From Tritrichomonas musculus (taxonomy: Eukaryota > Parabasalia > Tritrichomonadida > Tritrichomonadidae): DNA of 64,000 nucleotides. The stretch lies in the NCBI GenBank assembly GCA_039105265.1, contig JAPFFF010000012.1, positions 434,001 to 498,000 on the forward strand, given 5' to 3'. Under the pieces are notes generated by a model. The model was not told the DNA's origin. It saw only the letters and a list, made by a program, of their open reading frames with translations, and did not search any database. Of the stretch, positions 17,751-28,346 are shown in pieces. Position numbers and translations under genes: made by a program. Numbering within the stretch: position 1 is the first letter of the stretch; each line of letters opens with the position of its first letter.

Positions 17751-20015
17751 ATGGCTTCTGCTGATGTTATACAAAAACTTGTTTCCGAAGATCTCCAAAA
17801 AGCAAGTAACCAATTTTCAACTATGTTCAAAGATCGTCTAGACGCGTTAAAGCAAACTATTCAATCAATTGCTCTTCTGATTGCTGATGATAAACCTGAA
17901 AATCGTCCTCGTTATTTAACAGTTCTTGTCGATGTTCTCATCAGAAACCAGTCAAAACTTCCATCTGGTGAGATGATTGATTTATTTAAAAACGCACTAC
18001 CTGAGGTAGGCCATAGAGTTGCTAAACGAGCAAGACGAATGGCTCTCACGTTTTGCTACTTAGCAATCGCCAAAGCCGGCTATACACATAAAAATGATAA
18101 TCTTTTACGTCAAGTTTTGACAGAAATATTTAATATATACACTTCAAATATCTGGATGCAAGCATCATGTGCTGCAATGCTTACGGACATAATTTCAATG
18201 AATATTTCTGATGACGACCAGTTTCTCGATTCATATATATCTTTATTCGATTCAATTAAAGAGGAAATACCTTCTTCTGTCGACAACTTTTTCTTTTGGC
18301 TTAAGCTAAAAAAGCTATTTCCAAAAATTGAATTAAGTGATTTTTATAAAGATCCGATGACCACAGATTCATTTATTAGATTTACATCACTTCTCAAGAC
18401 AACTTTTGTTGCATTACCTATAATTCATCCAATATGGCACCTGCTAGCAGAATATGATGCAAATAAACTATTAGAAATTGTTGATGAATTATGGGCTCAA
18501 AAAGGCGAAAATCGGTGGTTGGTTTCTGTTGCATGCGCTTCAGCTGTTCCATTCTTAGTTGCTCCTGAACTTGTTAAATTTATTTCAAATTCTAATTTAT
18601 TTGAATTTGCTCTTAGTTGTAAAAAGAACACAAATCTAATTACTTCTTTGAATAAGCGTTTACTGCCAATGATAGAAGAAGCAGATGAATCATCATTCCA
18701 ATTGATTCATGCTCTTTTACTTATTCCAAGAGAACATTCTTTTGTAAGTGAAACCATTAATAAAGGATGTGCAAGTTTCAACGATGAACAGACAACCAGG
18801 ATGATAAAATCACTTAATGATCTTCCATTCAAACCTCTCTGCGCACTTCTTTGGACTCAACGCCACAGATCAAATATTAGCAATGATTCAATTATTACAG
18901 ATTTGTTTAATATGGCGGCCAATTGTGCTTTTAATGTTTCAGATATTGAGGAACTCTCAAACTTCATTGCCAGAAATATGAACAGAGTAATGCCAAATGG
19001 AAAATCTTGGTTCAAGCTTATCAGTGGTATTGATCTTCCAACTACAGAATCTTCATCATCAATTGAAAATTTAATTGAAAGCACCAATAAAGCCATTGAT
19101 GGAATTAACAATATTAGCACAATCCTTAAAATCAAGCCAATATTCGAGAAGTGTGCTGTTTCAATTGAATCATTCGTAGATCTAATAGGCCAACTAAATA
19201 AAAGCAAATATGAACATTGGCATCAAATTTCTAAAATTCTTGTTCAGAAAGCAATTCCATTACTTGGACCAGAACATGCCAATCTTATTACTACAAAATC
19301 AACACTATTACCAATTGCTGTTCAAGATCCTAGATTATGCGAAAGCGTACTTCCTAGCTATGTTGAACAGATAGACAAAATACATCCTTTCTCAGATGAA
19401 ACCGATCAAAAGGATATTAACGAAAAATTATCATTCCCGATTTCACCCGAAGGAATTGAAAAGGTACTTCCTGCTGTTTTGGCAAGATGCAGTGGAAAAC
19501 CCAATTTGCACCAAGAAAAAGTAGCCTTATGGCTAGTTAATCATATAAGTGATGAATCCGCAAACCAAATTGTTAAGTCACAAATCGATTTAATTTTGAA
19601 TGATGAAAAAGGAAAAGTTGGCGGAGAAGCATTTATATCAATGCTTGTTAAATCATCATCAACAATGGCTTATGAAGTTCTTACCTATCTAACAACTGTT
19701 GGCGGTTCATATGACAAACAGAGTGCAATACACAAAATAGAAACATGGATCGATGATTGCTGCAGTTCAAGTGATATTCCAGTTGATGATATAGCACGCG
19801 CCATTTATACTGTCCTTGACCATGATTTCCCATCAACTTCTTCTGGAAAGAAAAAGGCTGAATCGGCTCTTGTTTGGGCACAGAAACTCATCAATAAAGT
19901 CCAAAGACAAATTCCTAGAGATATTTTTGAACCTTTAACTGAAAAGTTTAAAAATACTGGATCGAGAAACGCTCAAAAAATTATTCGACAAATTTCTGGC
20001 ACAAGCATTGAGTGA
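17751..20015 (+). CDS. HEAT-like repeat protein, possible POL5/MYBBP1A family
   Basis: ATG at 17751, 754 residues, all-helical in appearance with repeated hydrophobic helices and no catalytic motif. The best clues are an N-terminal DRLDALKQTIQSIALL...RYLTVLVDVLIRN pattern and, at about 220-260, IHPIWHLL...KLLEIVDELWAQKGENRWLVSVA. The latter resembles the HPvW...FW..vvDE.LF...HERK block of yeast Pol5 and human MYBBP1A, nucleolar proteins of ribosome biogenesis and rDNA transcription. It is shorter than those (about 1000-1300 residues) and lacks their acidic C-terminal tail, so the assignment is tentative. A generic HEAT-repeat scaffold is the alternative. No signal or membrane segment. Myb-like promoter words lie 50-90 bp upstream. 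Confidence 0.5.
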   Translation: MASADVIQKLVSEDLQKASNQFSTMFKDRLDALKQTIQSIALLIADDKPENRPRYLTVLVDVLIRNQSKLPSGEMIDLFKNALPEVGHRVAKRARRMALTFCYLAIAKAGYTHKNDNLLRQVLTEIFNIYTSNIWMQASCAAMLTDIISMNISDDDQFLDSYISLFDSIKEEIPSSVDNFFFWLKLKKLFPKIELSDFYKDPMTTDSFIRFTSLLKTTFVALPIIHPIWHLLAEYDANKLLEIVDELWAQKGENRWLVSVACASAVPFLVAPELVKFISNSNLFEFALSCKKNTNLITSLNKRLLPMIEEADESSFQLIHALLLIPREHSFVSETINKGCASFNDEQTTRMIKSLNDLPFKPLCALLWTQRHRSNISNDSIITDLFNMAANCAFNVSDIEELSNFIARNMNRVMPNGKSWFKLISGIDLPTTESSSSIENLIESTNKAIDGINNISTILKIKPIFEKCAVSIESFVDLIGQLNKSKYEHWHQISKILVQKAIPLLGPEHANLITTKSTLLPIAVQDPRLCESVLPSYVEQIDKIHPFSDETDQKDINEKLSFPISPEGIEKVLPAVLARCSGKPNLHQEKVALWLVNHISDESANQIVKSQIDLILNDEKGKVGGEAFISMLVKSSSTMAYEVLTYLTTVGGSYDKQSAIHKIETWIDDCCSSSDIPVDDIARAIYTVLDHDFPSTSSGKKKAESALVWAQKLINKVQRQIPRDIFEPLTEKFKNTGSRNAQKIIRQISGTSIE

Positions 20016-20410
20016 AAATATTTTAAATGAGGCAAGATTTAATTTGTCAGTAATGATATTAATGAATGTGATTAATAAACTCAAATATATATTATAATAT
20101 TAATTTAGTGATGCTTTTCATTTAAAGTAACTTTATTCTCTAAGTTATTTAGTCAATTTTCTTTTGATTGTACAAAACACTCGTTGATTTTTTGAGGCCT
20201 TTTACAAAATTGAAGCATGAAACACTTTAGAAAAGAATTCTACAGACTGAAATATGAAATAAATTTTTTATTATGCGATGGTCTTTTATATAATTGATAA
20301 ATAAAACTTCATGATTTTTATTTTCTGGTATAATGGCAAAATAATAGGAGATTTTCATTTCTTTTAAAAAATGGATTTCAAACGGCCTCTTAACGGCTTA
20401 CTAATTTGAT
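20016..20410. promoter_or_regulatory. Intergenic region with Myb/M3-like words near the RasGEF start
   Basis: 395 bp, AT-rich. AAACGGCCT (20380-20388) and TTAACGGCTT (20390-20399) stand 12-31 bp before the ATG. AACGGCTT fits the M3 consensus reported for T. vaginalis core promoters. The remainder shows nothing I can name. Confidence 0.35.
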
Positions 20411-21949
20411 ATGGAGCTCCCCACCAAATTCAAGAGAATTGATGAAGCAAAGGATTTAGGATTCCTTGAAGTTACTAGTTTCAAATGCCTAGGCTTGTAT
20501 ATATTTCATCCATCATTAGGAACATCAGCACAGCATTCATACCACAAGTTTCTTGTTTTTGCATGGCACAATCTCGGCCGTCCTCTTGTAGAACTTGTCA
20601 ACCTTGCAATTAATATAATAAATGAATATCAATCTGGTTTACTAAAAGGGGTTCTTGATATTGACATTCACGATGTTTATCAATCAGGCCTCGATTTTGC
20701 ACATACATGGATTTGTACATTCCTTTATTCTGATTTTATTGGACCAGAAAACGAAGAAAATCGTGAAAATATAAAAGATCTTTTAAGGAAAATCGCTGAA
20801 CTTGATGGGGAAGATTTTGACGGAATTGCAATAGAAGAAGAGGAAGAAGATCAAGATGAAAAGAAAAAATGGTGGCTATATGATGAAAAAGAAGAGGAAG
20901 AAAAAGAAGAACCACCTTTAATTTGTGACCTTGATGCTGATATTGGACAAATCAAACTTTATTTAGATAATTTAGACCAGAATCTACCTGTTGTTGATTT
21001 ACCTCTTTTAATTCAACCAGTGACTTTTACAGATGAAGAGTTTAATAATGATAAGTCGATTCCATTTCCACTTCGTGCAGATAGTGATGTTATATCACAC
21101 CATTTTTTCTACACTGGTCTAAGAATTTATAATCAGATTAAGTATCATGAATATATTAATTGCTGTTGGCAAAAAGATAATAAAGAATCAACAAGTCCAC
21201 ATATTGTTGAACTCGAAAATCACTTCCAGAAAACAGCAGCAATTATTACTGACTCAATTTTAACTACCGATGATTTAGAACTCAGAATTCATGTTATAGA
21301 AAAATGGATAGATATAATGGAAGCAGCATTAAATGAAAACAATTATTTATTCTTATTTGAAATTGATGGTACTTTAAGCAAACCACCAATATCAAAGTTA
21401 AAAGTAATATGGAGAGATGTTAACCCAGAGTCAATGCAAAAATACCGTAAACTTCAGGAAATTACGTCAACATATAAACGCTACTCGACTTACAAGTCAA
21501 AGCTTAGTAAACTGTCAACGTTTAGAGAATCATTACCTTATATCAACCCATGGCTTACTGAAATGTGGCTCATTTCAAATAGTAAAACTACGGACTTTTT
21601 GCAGACTTATCGTCAACAATGGTCATATTTCAATAAAGTTGAATTCTTAAGGCAGCCATGGGGTGTTGATATGGGATTTTTACTGAATAAAGAGCTCCTT
21701 GATGAAATCGATAATTATATTCCAATACTAAATGATGACGATTCAATAAATGAAAAAGCACAATTTGCTGAGAGAAGCGCAATTCTATCCCCAATTAAGC
21801 CATCAACTTCTTCACCTTTTTCTTCACAATTTTCACCAAAATCTCCTTTCTCGACGAATTCCATATTTTCACCAAAATCACCATTTTCGCCAAAAACTCC
21901 ATATTCACCAAAAACTCCATCATATACTTATTATCTCGAAAAACATTGA
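20411..21949 (+). CDS. RasGEF (CDC25-type) domain protein
   Basis: A 512-residue protein with ATG at 20411. The C-terminal half carries a CDC25-type Ras guanine nucleotide exchange domain (about 215-455). The clearest block is RIHVIEKWIDIMEAALNENNYLFLFEIDGTLSKPPISKLKVIW, which matches R...lekfI.iA..C....Nfn.l.aI...L...pI.rLk.tW, followed by NPESMQKYRKLQEITS, YKRYSTYK and LPYINPWLTEM. An acidic linker (EEEEEDQDE; EEEEKEE) lies near 140-175 and the preceding part is not recognised. The tail is a Ser-Pro repeat region (SPKSPFS, SPKTPYS) suited to proline-directed phosphorylation. Likely role: activation of Ras-like GTPases at a membrane. Which GTPase is unknown. Confidence 0.75.
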   Translation: MELPTKFKRIDEAKDLGFLEVTSFKCLGLYIFHPSLGTSAQHSYHKFLVFAWHNLGRPLVELVNLAINIINEYQSGLLKGVLDIDIHDVYQSGLDFAHTWICTFLYSDFIGPENEENRENIKDLLRKIAELDGEDFDGIAIEEEEEDQDEKKKWWLYDEKEEEEKEEPPLICDLDADIGQIKLYLDNLDQNLPVVDLPLLIQPVTFTDEEFNNDKSIPFPLRADSDVISHHFFYTGLRIYNQIKYHEYINCCWQKDNKESTSPHIVELENHFQKTAAIITDSILTTDDLELRIHVIEKWIDIMEAALNENNYLFLFEIDGTLSKPPISKLKVIWRDVNPESMQKYRKLQEITSTYKRYSTYKSKLSKLSTFRESLPYINPWLTEMWLISNSKTTDFLQTYRQQWSYFNKVEFLRQPWGVDMGFLLNKELLDEIDNYIPILNDDDSINEKAQFAERSAILSPIKPSTSSPFSSQFSPKSPFSTNSIFSPKSPFSPKTPYSPKTPSYTYYLEKH

Positions 21950-22390
21950 AGTATACAGATATTTTTGTTATCTTCCAGATCATTAACCATTCTATTTTTA
22001 TGTAAATTTGTTGTAATTTTGATAATAATCAATCTTTTTGCTTTATTTTTTATATACAATATTTTTTTATTAGTTGTAGTCAAATCAACAAAGCGAGATT
22101 CTGGATTTGCGTATATACGATGTTATCAAATCGCAAACTGTTGAAGCAAGTTGCTTTGCTATAAACAAGAATCACAAATTTAATATAACAATAACAAATC
22201 TGCTAATAAACAGTTTTTTAGCTGATTAAAGAATCTATCCTAATTCAATAATTCGTTCATAGATTCTGAATTGAATCTCTTCGGAATATAGCTAAATAAT
22301 ATTAGATAAATTTTGTGTTTATTTGAGTTAAAATTGATTAGCCAATTAAAATAATCTTTCAAAAATTTGAATATCAAAAAAAAATTTTTA
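21950..22390. other. Intergenic region with nested inverted repeats before the STE20 kinase
   Basis: In this 441-bp stretch CAAAGC (22089) pairs with GCTTTG (22153) and encloses TTTGCG (22106) with CGCAAA (22132). Separately AGAATCTAT (22230-22238) is the exact inverse of ATAGATTCT (22259-22267). Together they could fold as a structured leader or small RNA. I recognise no known RNA family. Confidence 0.3.
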
Positions 22391-24196
22391 ATGTTTAAGT
22401 ATCCACTTAGTACATCAAATTATGAACTTCTCCATCTTGTTGGTGTTGGCACATATTCACGAGTCTATGAATCAAATTGTCGTGATAATAATCAAGTTAT
22501 AGCAGTCAAACAAATTAATCTCGAAGAATTTCCTTTAGAGCTTGAGACAATCCAACGCCAAACAGCTTTTTGGTCTAAATGTGAACATCCGAATGTCGTT
22601 AAATACTATGCATCTTTTATCGATGGCTCAACGTTATGGATTTTGAACGAATACATGGGCGCTGGCTCATTGAAAGATATAATCAAATTGAACTATCAAA
22701 ATGGATTTAAAAACGAACAATTAATAGCTGCTCTTCTTGCTCAAGTTGTAATGGGCGTCAAATTTTTCCATGATAATCATGAAATTCATCGTGATATTAG
22801 AACTAACAATATATTAGTCAATTCTGAAGGATTTGTAAAACTCGGTGATTTTGGTTTGGCTACATCGCTTGTTAAAGGAGGAACCCGTCAAGGCTCAACA
22901 TTATCTTTATTTGGCGAAGAATGCTATATGGCTCCAGAGGTTTTAAGAAATGAAAATGGATACTCAGAAAAAACTGATATTTGGTCTTTGGGTCTTACAG
23001 CAATTGAACTTGGAACCGGAAAAATGCCTTATGCTGGAATGAAATTCATGGAATCTTTAGTTCAAATCATAGACCATGACCCACCATCACTTCCTGATTC
23101 AAAGGAATATTCTGCAGCATATAAAGATTTTGTTAAGCAATGCCTAAATTCCGATCCTTCTAAAAGAGCGACTGCTGCAGAACTTCTAAATCATAGGTTT
23201 ATACGTCAATATACTGGCTCAAATGTAACATCTGCTGCAAACCTCCTAGCTAATTCTGAAAATTCTACATCCAGCGCTGCAGCATATACCAAACAAGAAT
23301 TATCATCTAAACTACCACCTTTATATGTGATATTTGAAAAACTTCATCGAGATAAAGACTCCCTTCAAATTTCTAAAAATCAATCACCATCGCAAATGAT
23401 TTTTGATTTTTCTGTAGCAGAGAGTGATTCTAATAAAGAGAAAGAAACAACAAAAGATAAAGAAAAAGATGGGCATAAACATCATCATAAGCATGGCCAT
23501 AAACACAAACATAAGCATTCTAGCAAAACCAAAAAAGCTGACAACAATGATACAAATGAAGAAAAGAAGAAATCATCTCACAAACGCAAACACAAATCAA
23601 AATCCTCTGATTCTGACGACAATGAAAAAGATTCAGGTAACTCCGAATCAGAATCCCAATCGACTTCATATTCAGAATCCGATTCAACCGAATTAAAAAA
23701 GTCAAAGAAAAGTAAAAAGAAAAGAGATACAAAAGCTGCTGCAACCGATTCTTCTTCTGAAAATAGCAAAAGTGAATCGGACAATAGTTACAGCGGAAGT
23801 GACGATGATAACGAAAAATCAAAATCAAAAGATAAAAAGAGTAAAAAACGAAAGAGTACTAATAAGTCGAAGAAAACAAAAGAAGGAACTGAAGATTCAT
23901 CTGCAGCTCCAAAAGAAGAAAAGAAAGATGTTCAGAAAATGGGAAGATTTAGCGTAACTCGTACCGAAAGCAGTGGATATATGGACAAAGGACAAAAACC
24001 AACTGTTGTCGCTTCTGTTTCATTATCACAGTCATCTTCTCAAAACCTCGATCAAAAGCAGCGCATAGAAGCTCTTTCTAATGAAATTGCCTCATTAGGA
24101 AATGAATTAACTAGATTAGAAAACGAAAATGTGAGCTTGAAAAAAAGATTAGATGAAGTTGTTGAAACAATAACAAAACTACAAAATCAAAAATAA
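22391..24196 (+). CDS. STE20-family protein kinase (OSR1/SPAK-like) with charged tail
   Basis: I start at ATG 22391 (MFKYPLSTSNYELLHLVGVG); the reading extends upstream only through a TTG. The kinase domain is residues 9-268: Gly loop GVGTYSRVYES, Lys in IAVKQI, catalytic loop HRDIRTNN (the Lys of HRDxK is Arg), DFGLATSL, CYMAPEVL and DIWSLGLTAIELGTGKMPY. Order and spacing fit STE20 kinases of the OSR1/SPAK/Fray type. The tail (about 340-540) is a Lys/His-rich then Ser/Asp/Glu/Lys-rich low-complexity region, and the last 45 residues form a short coiled coil. The Arg replacement is conservative but unusual and may lower activity. Such kinases act in stress and cytoskeletal signalling; the substrate here is unknown. 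Confidence 0.85.
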   Translation: MFKYPLSTSNYELLHLVGVGTYSRVYESNCRDNNQVIAVKQINLEEFPLELETIQRQTAFWSKCEHPNVVKYYASFIDGSTLWILNEYMGAGSLKDIIKLNYQNGFKNEQLIAALLAQVVMGVKFFHDNHEIHRDIRTNNILVNSEGFVKLGDFGLATSLVKGGTRQGSTLSLFGEECYMAPEVLRNENGYSEKTDIWSLGLTAIELGTGKMPYAGMKFMESLVQIIDHDPPSLPDSKEYSAAYKDFVKQCLNSDPSKRATAAELLNHRFIRQYTGSNVTSAANLLANSENSTSSAAAYTKQELSSKLPPLYVIFEKLHRDKDSLQISKNQSPSQMIFDFSVAESDSNKEKETTKDKEKDGHKHHHKHGHKHKHKHSSKTKKADNNDTNEEKKKSSHKRKHKSKSSDSDDNEKDSGNSESESQSTSYSESDSTELKKSKKSKKKRDTKAAATDSSSENSKSESDNSYSGSDDDNEKSKSKDKKSKKRKSTNKSKKTKEGTEDSSAAPKEEKKDVQKMGRFSVTRTESSGYMDKGQKPTVVASVSLSQSSSQNLDQKQRIEALSNEIASLGNELTRLENENVSLKKRLDEVVETITKLQNQK

Positions 24197-24208
24197 GAAA
24201 CAAAATTC

Positions 24209-24231
24209 AAAAAAAAAAAAAAAAAAAAAAA
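24209..24231. repeat. A23 homopolymer tract
   Basis: A run of 23 A's 13 bp past the stop codon of the STE20 kinase, followed by TCCTCC. Similar runs of 22-27 occur at 39331, 41442, 45628 and 58191. Confidence 0.9.
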
Positions 24232-24559
24232 TCCTCCTTTTTAATTGCTCATTTTCTTTTTCTACTTCTGATTCTGTTATTAAATAAATCAATTATGTTT
24301 TTGGTTTATATTCATGTTCTTTGTTTTCATTACTTTTAATTCGACCATTCTTTGGTTTCTATCTAGCTTTAAACTAAATTTTATTATTCATTTTGTATCG
24401 GATCATTTAAAAACATACTCTATAATTTTGTACTTCATTTATTGATATTATCGTTATTATCACAACTCAATTGGGCATTTTTTGCTTACGAATCACTTTT
24501 TTGTTTAAAGATTATTATGTTTTTTAATGAAAAATATTTCTAAACGGCATTGGTAATTT
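24232..24559. promoter_or_regulatory. Intergenic region before coiled-coil gene
   Basis: AT-rich. A Myb-type word TAAACGGCAT (24541-24550) lies about 10 bp before the ATG. Nothing else is recognised. Confidence 0.3.
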
Positions 24560-26422
24560 ATGGATGATCCAAAAAATGCAACTAAAACAGCTCTAACAAC
24601 AACAAAAGAAGAATTTACAAGTGAATATCAAACAATTTCAATGATGCAAGAATCAAACGCACAAATTCAAATGAAAATCAATCATATTATTCAAACTGAA
24701 AATCAACAAAATCAAACAATTATTAAACAGGAAAACGATCGTACAGAAACCAAAAATAATCTTGAAATCGAAAGAGAAAATTTTCTCCTTGAAACAAAAC
24801 AAAAAAATGACCAACTTGCAAAAGATAGATTAAATTTATTAAATGAAATGCATCAAATTGATGATAAACGTTTGCTACTTTTACAAAAAGCTGACTATAA
24901 TCAACATATAATTGACAATTTAAAATCTCAAGAAGAAGAATATAACAGACTTGAAACTATATATCAAAATCAATATTTACAAGCTGATTCTATGATTAAA
25001 TCTTTGCTAGAAAGCAATGAAAAACAATCGAAGGATTTATTAAACAAATCAATGATATCAAAGAAAGATGAGAAAATTAACCAACTAAAACAATCAATCC
25101 AAAATCTTGAGCAGTTACTTAATGAAACCAAAGAAAAAAGACAATTACTTTTAGATAAAGGGCAAAATTTGAGAAAAGAAATAGTGAATTATAGAGATGT
25201 CCAAATGAATAAATTCCTTGAAAAAATAGATGACGAAAGTCAAAATGTGAAAAAATATAATAATATAGCATTCCAGGTTCAAGATAAGACAGACACCATT
25301 AATCTCAAAATAAATATGATAAAAAGACAAATTAATGAAATTGACAATCAATTTATTCAAGTAACACAATTTATTAATTCTCAAAAAGACAAAATTTCAA
25401 ACAAGTATGATAAAATAAATGAAATTAAACAAAATGCAAGTGATACTCGCCAAAAAGCAGCCGAATCAAGAGAGAAATCGACAAACATTTTACATAATCA
25501 TTCACTTTTGCAAAAAATTCAGAGTGACAGCAAGAAGGTATCAGCGAAATTTAAAACAAAATGCGATGAACTAACAAATATGTACAAGACCGAAACAAAA
25601 TTGAATAAAATGCTTCCTGAATTATTGACAGCTAGTTGTGAAGCAGATGCAAGCCTTGCCGAAATTGAAAATGCATTAAGCCAAATAAATCAAGAAATTG
25701 AAAATCAAGATTTTAGCAGTGGAAACATCGAAGAACAAATAAATCATTTACAAAAGGACTTATTGGAAGTTGAAGAAAAACTAAAAAAAGCAAAAGCTGA
25801 AGAAGCTCAATTAAAACTTATGATAAATATTGATAATAGTGATGATAGTATTAGCTTCAATAATTTTAAGAGAATCAAAACTGAAAAAGAAATCCAGATT
25901 AAAACCAAAATTAAAAGTGTTAAAAAACACATATTATCAATTCTTCTTCAAATCAAAGAACAAAATCTTGTTCTTGATAGGCAACGTCGCTCCAAAGATG
26001 CATTACTAAGAATTATGAGACAAAATAAAAGTCTATATGATTCACTTAAGGAGTCTCATGAAAATAATATAAATCCTATATTTCAAATGCAATCAAATGG
26101 AAAAGCTAAAAAAATAGAAAATCAAATTAGAAATCTTCAGATACGAATTAGCACAAAAAAAGAAGTTATAAAAACAATGAAAAATAATTTATATGCAAAA
26201 TCATCTTTGCTCATTCATACTGTTCATAAGTCAAATAGAAGCGATTTAGCTTCAACAAATACTATGAACTGTGATCCCGAAACTAAAAGCTTAATATTAA
26301 AGAATCATGATAAATATTGTGGCATTGAACATGAGTGCACTGCTCTAAATCTACTTTGTAAATTAGAATCTAGTAAAGATTATTGCATATTCTGTAACAA
26401 GTACAACGTTCCAGTGGTTTAA
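24560..26422 (+). CDS. Coiled-coil protein with Cys-rich C-terminus (620 aa)
   Basis: ATG at 24560. Residues about 15-560 are almost continuous coiled coil, very rich in Q, N, K and I. The last 60 residues differ: they contain several Cys and His (KYCGIEHEC, LLCKLE, YCIFCNKY) ending with a CxxC, which could bind a metal. There is no signal peptide, membrane segment or catalytic motif. I do not know the family. The style matches the window's other coiled-coil genes (699, 28347, 35247). A cytoskeletal or flagellar role is possible but inferred only from composition. Confidence 0.9.
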   Translation: MDDPKNATKTALTTTKEEFTSEYQTISMMQESNAQIQMKINHIIQTENQQNQTIIKQENDRTETKNNLEIERENFLLETKQKNDQLAKDRLNLLNEMHQIDDKRLLLLQKADYNQHIIDNLKSQEEEYNRLETIYQNQYLQADSMIKSLLESNEKQSKDLLNKSMISKKDEKINQLKQSIQNLEQLLNETKEKRQLLLDKGQNLRKEIVNYRDVQMNKFLEKIDDESQNVKKYNNIAFQVQDKTDTINLKINMIKRQINEIDNQFIQVTQFINSQKDKISNKYDKINEIKQNASDTRQKAAESREKSTNILHNHSLLQKIQSDSKKVSAKFKTKCDELTNMYKTETKLNKMLPELLTASCEADASLAEIENALSQINQEIENQDFSSGNIEEQINHLQKDLLEVEEKLKKAKAEEAQLKLMINIDNSDDSISFNNFKRIKTEKEIQIKTKIKSVKKHILSILLQIKEQNLVLDRQRRSKDALLRIMRQNKSLYDSLKESHENNINPIFQMQSNGKAKKIENQIRNLQIRISTKKEVIKTMKNNLYAKSSLLIHTVHKSNRSDLASTNTMNCDPETKSLILKNHDKYCGIEHECTALNLLCKLESSKDYCIFCNKYNVPVV

Positions 26423-26707
26423 ACAAAGCACAAGTTAAATGACTAGAGGTTATTTGAGATCAATTATTTATCTCATTAACGTCATTATTTTTTCCAATTG
26501 CAATATCTATTGACTAGTAACAGCAATGAATATTAATGTTTGAATTATAAATAAATATGTTTATTCGTAAAATATATCTATTGAAATTCAAAGCATTTAT
26601 TTAAAATTTAATATTATTATAACAAAAGAAGATGAAGATACATTTTTCTTTCCAAATTTCATTAATTAAAATCAATTATATAATAAAAAATGATATGCAA
26701 ATTATAA

Positions 26708-28024
26708 TTATTTGTATAATTTTCCATAAAAGTCAATTGAGCATAATAAAAGGCAATTTGTATCTCTATGATTTGGGCCAGTCTGAGTTAATCGGACATA
26801 TCTCGATCTTTTCTTAATTGAACATTTAAATGCAGATGTTCCCCAGTCTTCTTTCAACGAATAATCAGTTACTCGTCTATCAACAACTGTCCATTCATGA
26901 CCATCAGAAGACACTTCGAGTATCCAAGACTTTAAGTGAGAGTTAAAAGTATCTCCATATGTCCGAATAACATAATGTGAAATTTGAATTTCCATGTTTT
27001 TGAAATCAAACATGATCCATGAATCTTTAACATCTTTAGACATGAAATATGATGATTTTGACATATTTAATACCATTTTTGGGTGAAATTGTTGTCGGTC
27101 TCCAATAATTGATGATGACGATGCTGTGATCAAACCTGCATCTTGAATATTTCTGTTGGTTTGTCGTGTTAAATATGATAATATCCCATTAAACACAAAG
27201 CCTTCATAATATCTAAATTTAATTTCTGTTAACTCAGGTTTTAATGTTCGCTGATTTTTATCATTTTGATTATTTTGATGGTATCGATGAGAAACGATAT
27301 TTGAATTAATTGATTTTGACATCCTTTGGCATAATGAATACCAAATTTGACCTGATAAATCACAAGAATCAAAGTTATTCAGAAAATCAATTATTTTCTC
27401 ATTTGATAGATTCTCATATAATATAAAATTATATAAAATTTTATAATCATCACCTTTTTCATCGACAATCTTATTAACAAAATGTAAAACGACATCTTCA
27501 GTTTCTGCTATAAAATTTTCATTTTGAAAAACTTTAGATAAAATATCTGAACTGAGCATTGATAATTGTTCATATGGAATATCGAAAAAATTTGATGCCA
27601 GGAAAGAAAGTTCATTTTTAATTGAGAAATTCGCTTGAATTTTATGTTCAATAATTGAAATTATGTTTTCTTTTGTTAATTTCGTAGGCTTCAACTCTTC
27701 CAAAGATAAAACAACGTCTTCATTTTCTAGAAAGTTAAAAACGTAAAGGTAAAAAAAAATTGATTGGTCATTAACTGATAAGCTGTTTCCGCGAAGAGAA
27801 AAAACAATATTGTTAAAAAAATGATTTGGATCTTTAATTGGAATTGTGATACTTGAACAAAAAGGCTCAGCTTGGTGAATTCGCGATATTTTTGGTGAAA
27901 TAAAATCAGCTAATAAAGAGTTAATTTGATATTTTGAATCTTCAAAACATATTGTAAAATTCGGAATTAAAAGATATTCAGGTATGTTTGTAAATCCTTT
28001 TGAGGAGAACCAAATATCTTTCAT
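26708..28024 (-). CDS. BTB/BACK-like protein with C-terminal F5/8C (discoidin-type) domain
   Basis: ATG at 28024 gives 438 residues. The N-terminal 230 residues look like a divergent BTB-BACK arrangement: IPNFTICFEDSKYQINSLLADFISPKISRI resembles a BTB opening, and helical repeats follow. Residues about 270-435 form an F5/8 type C (discoidin) beta-sandwich: DAGLITASSSS, DSWIMFDFKNMEIQISHYVIRTYG, LKSWILEVSSDGHEWTVVDRR and SRYVRLTQTGPN with a final FYGKLY strand. This combination is common in trichomonad genomes, where it is a large family of unknown function. Likely an intracellular protein-interaction module, as there is no signal peptide. It is divergent from the coiled-coil gene at 28347. 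Confidence 0.8.
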   Translation of the reverse strand: MKDIWFSSKGFTNIPEYLLIPNFTICFEDSKYQINSLLADFISPKISRIHQAEPFCSSITIPIKDPNHFFNNIVFSLRGNSLSVNDQSIFFYLYVFNFLENEDVVLSLEELKPTKLTKENIISIIEHKIQANFSIKNELSFLASNFFDIPYEQLSMLSSDILSKVFQNENFIAETEDVVLHFVNKIVDEKGDDYKILYNFILYENLSNEKIIDFLNNFDSCDLSGQIWYSLCQRMSKSINSNIVSHRYHQNNQNDKNQRTLKPELTEIKFRYYEGFVFNGILSYLTRQTNRNIQDAGLITASSSSIIGDRQQFHPKMVLNMSKSSYFMSKDVKDSWIMFDFKNMEIQISHYVIRTYGDTFNSHLKSWILEVSSDGHEWTVVDRRVTDYSLKEDWGTSAFKCSIKKRSRYVRLTQTGPNHRDTNCLLLCSIDFYGKLYK

Positions 28025-28346
28025 TAATCTAGAAAATTTTTATAATTTGAATTGAAATCCACTTTTTGAAATATTTTTTGAAAATAAAATTTGAGCTTTC
28101 AGAAAATTCAAAAGATTGAAAAATGCAATTTAATTACCCAGCATTTGAATGAAGTTTCATGCTAATATTATATGACATTCACCTTATCTACCACACTCAA
28201 TAAAATGTATTCATTCCCAAAATTGATAATTTTAGCTTTTGGTTAATGCTCAATGATGTTGATTCACATTATTAATGAACTTTTTGTTAGATACGTTTAA
28301 CTTTTCAATATATTTTTTATTATGTTTAAAATACTAAACGTATCTA
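28025..28346. promoter_or_regulatory. Divergent promoter region with a 13-bp inverted repeat
   Basis: 322 bp between divergent starts. TTAGATACGTTTA at 28287-28299 is inverted exactly as TAAACGTATCTAA at 28335-28347, the last base being the first base of the start codon of the plus-strand gene. ACTTTTTG words occur at 28061 (near the minus gene) and 28280 (near the plus gene). Confidence 0.5.
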
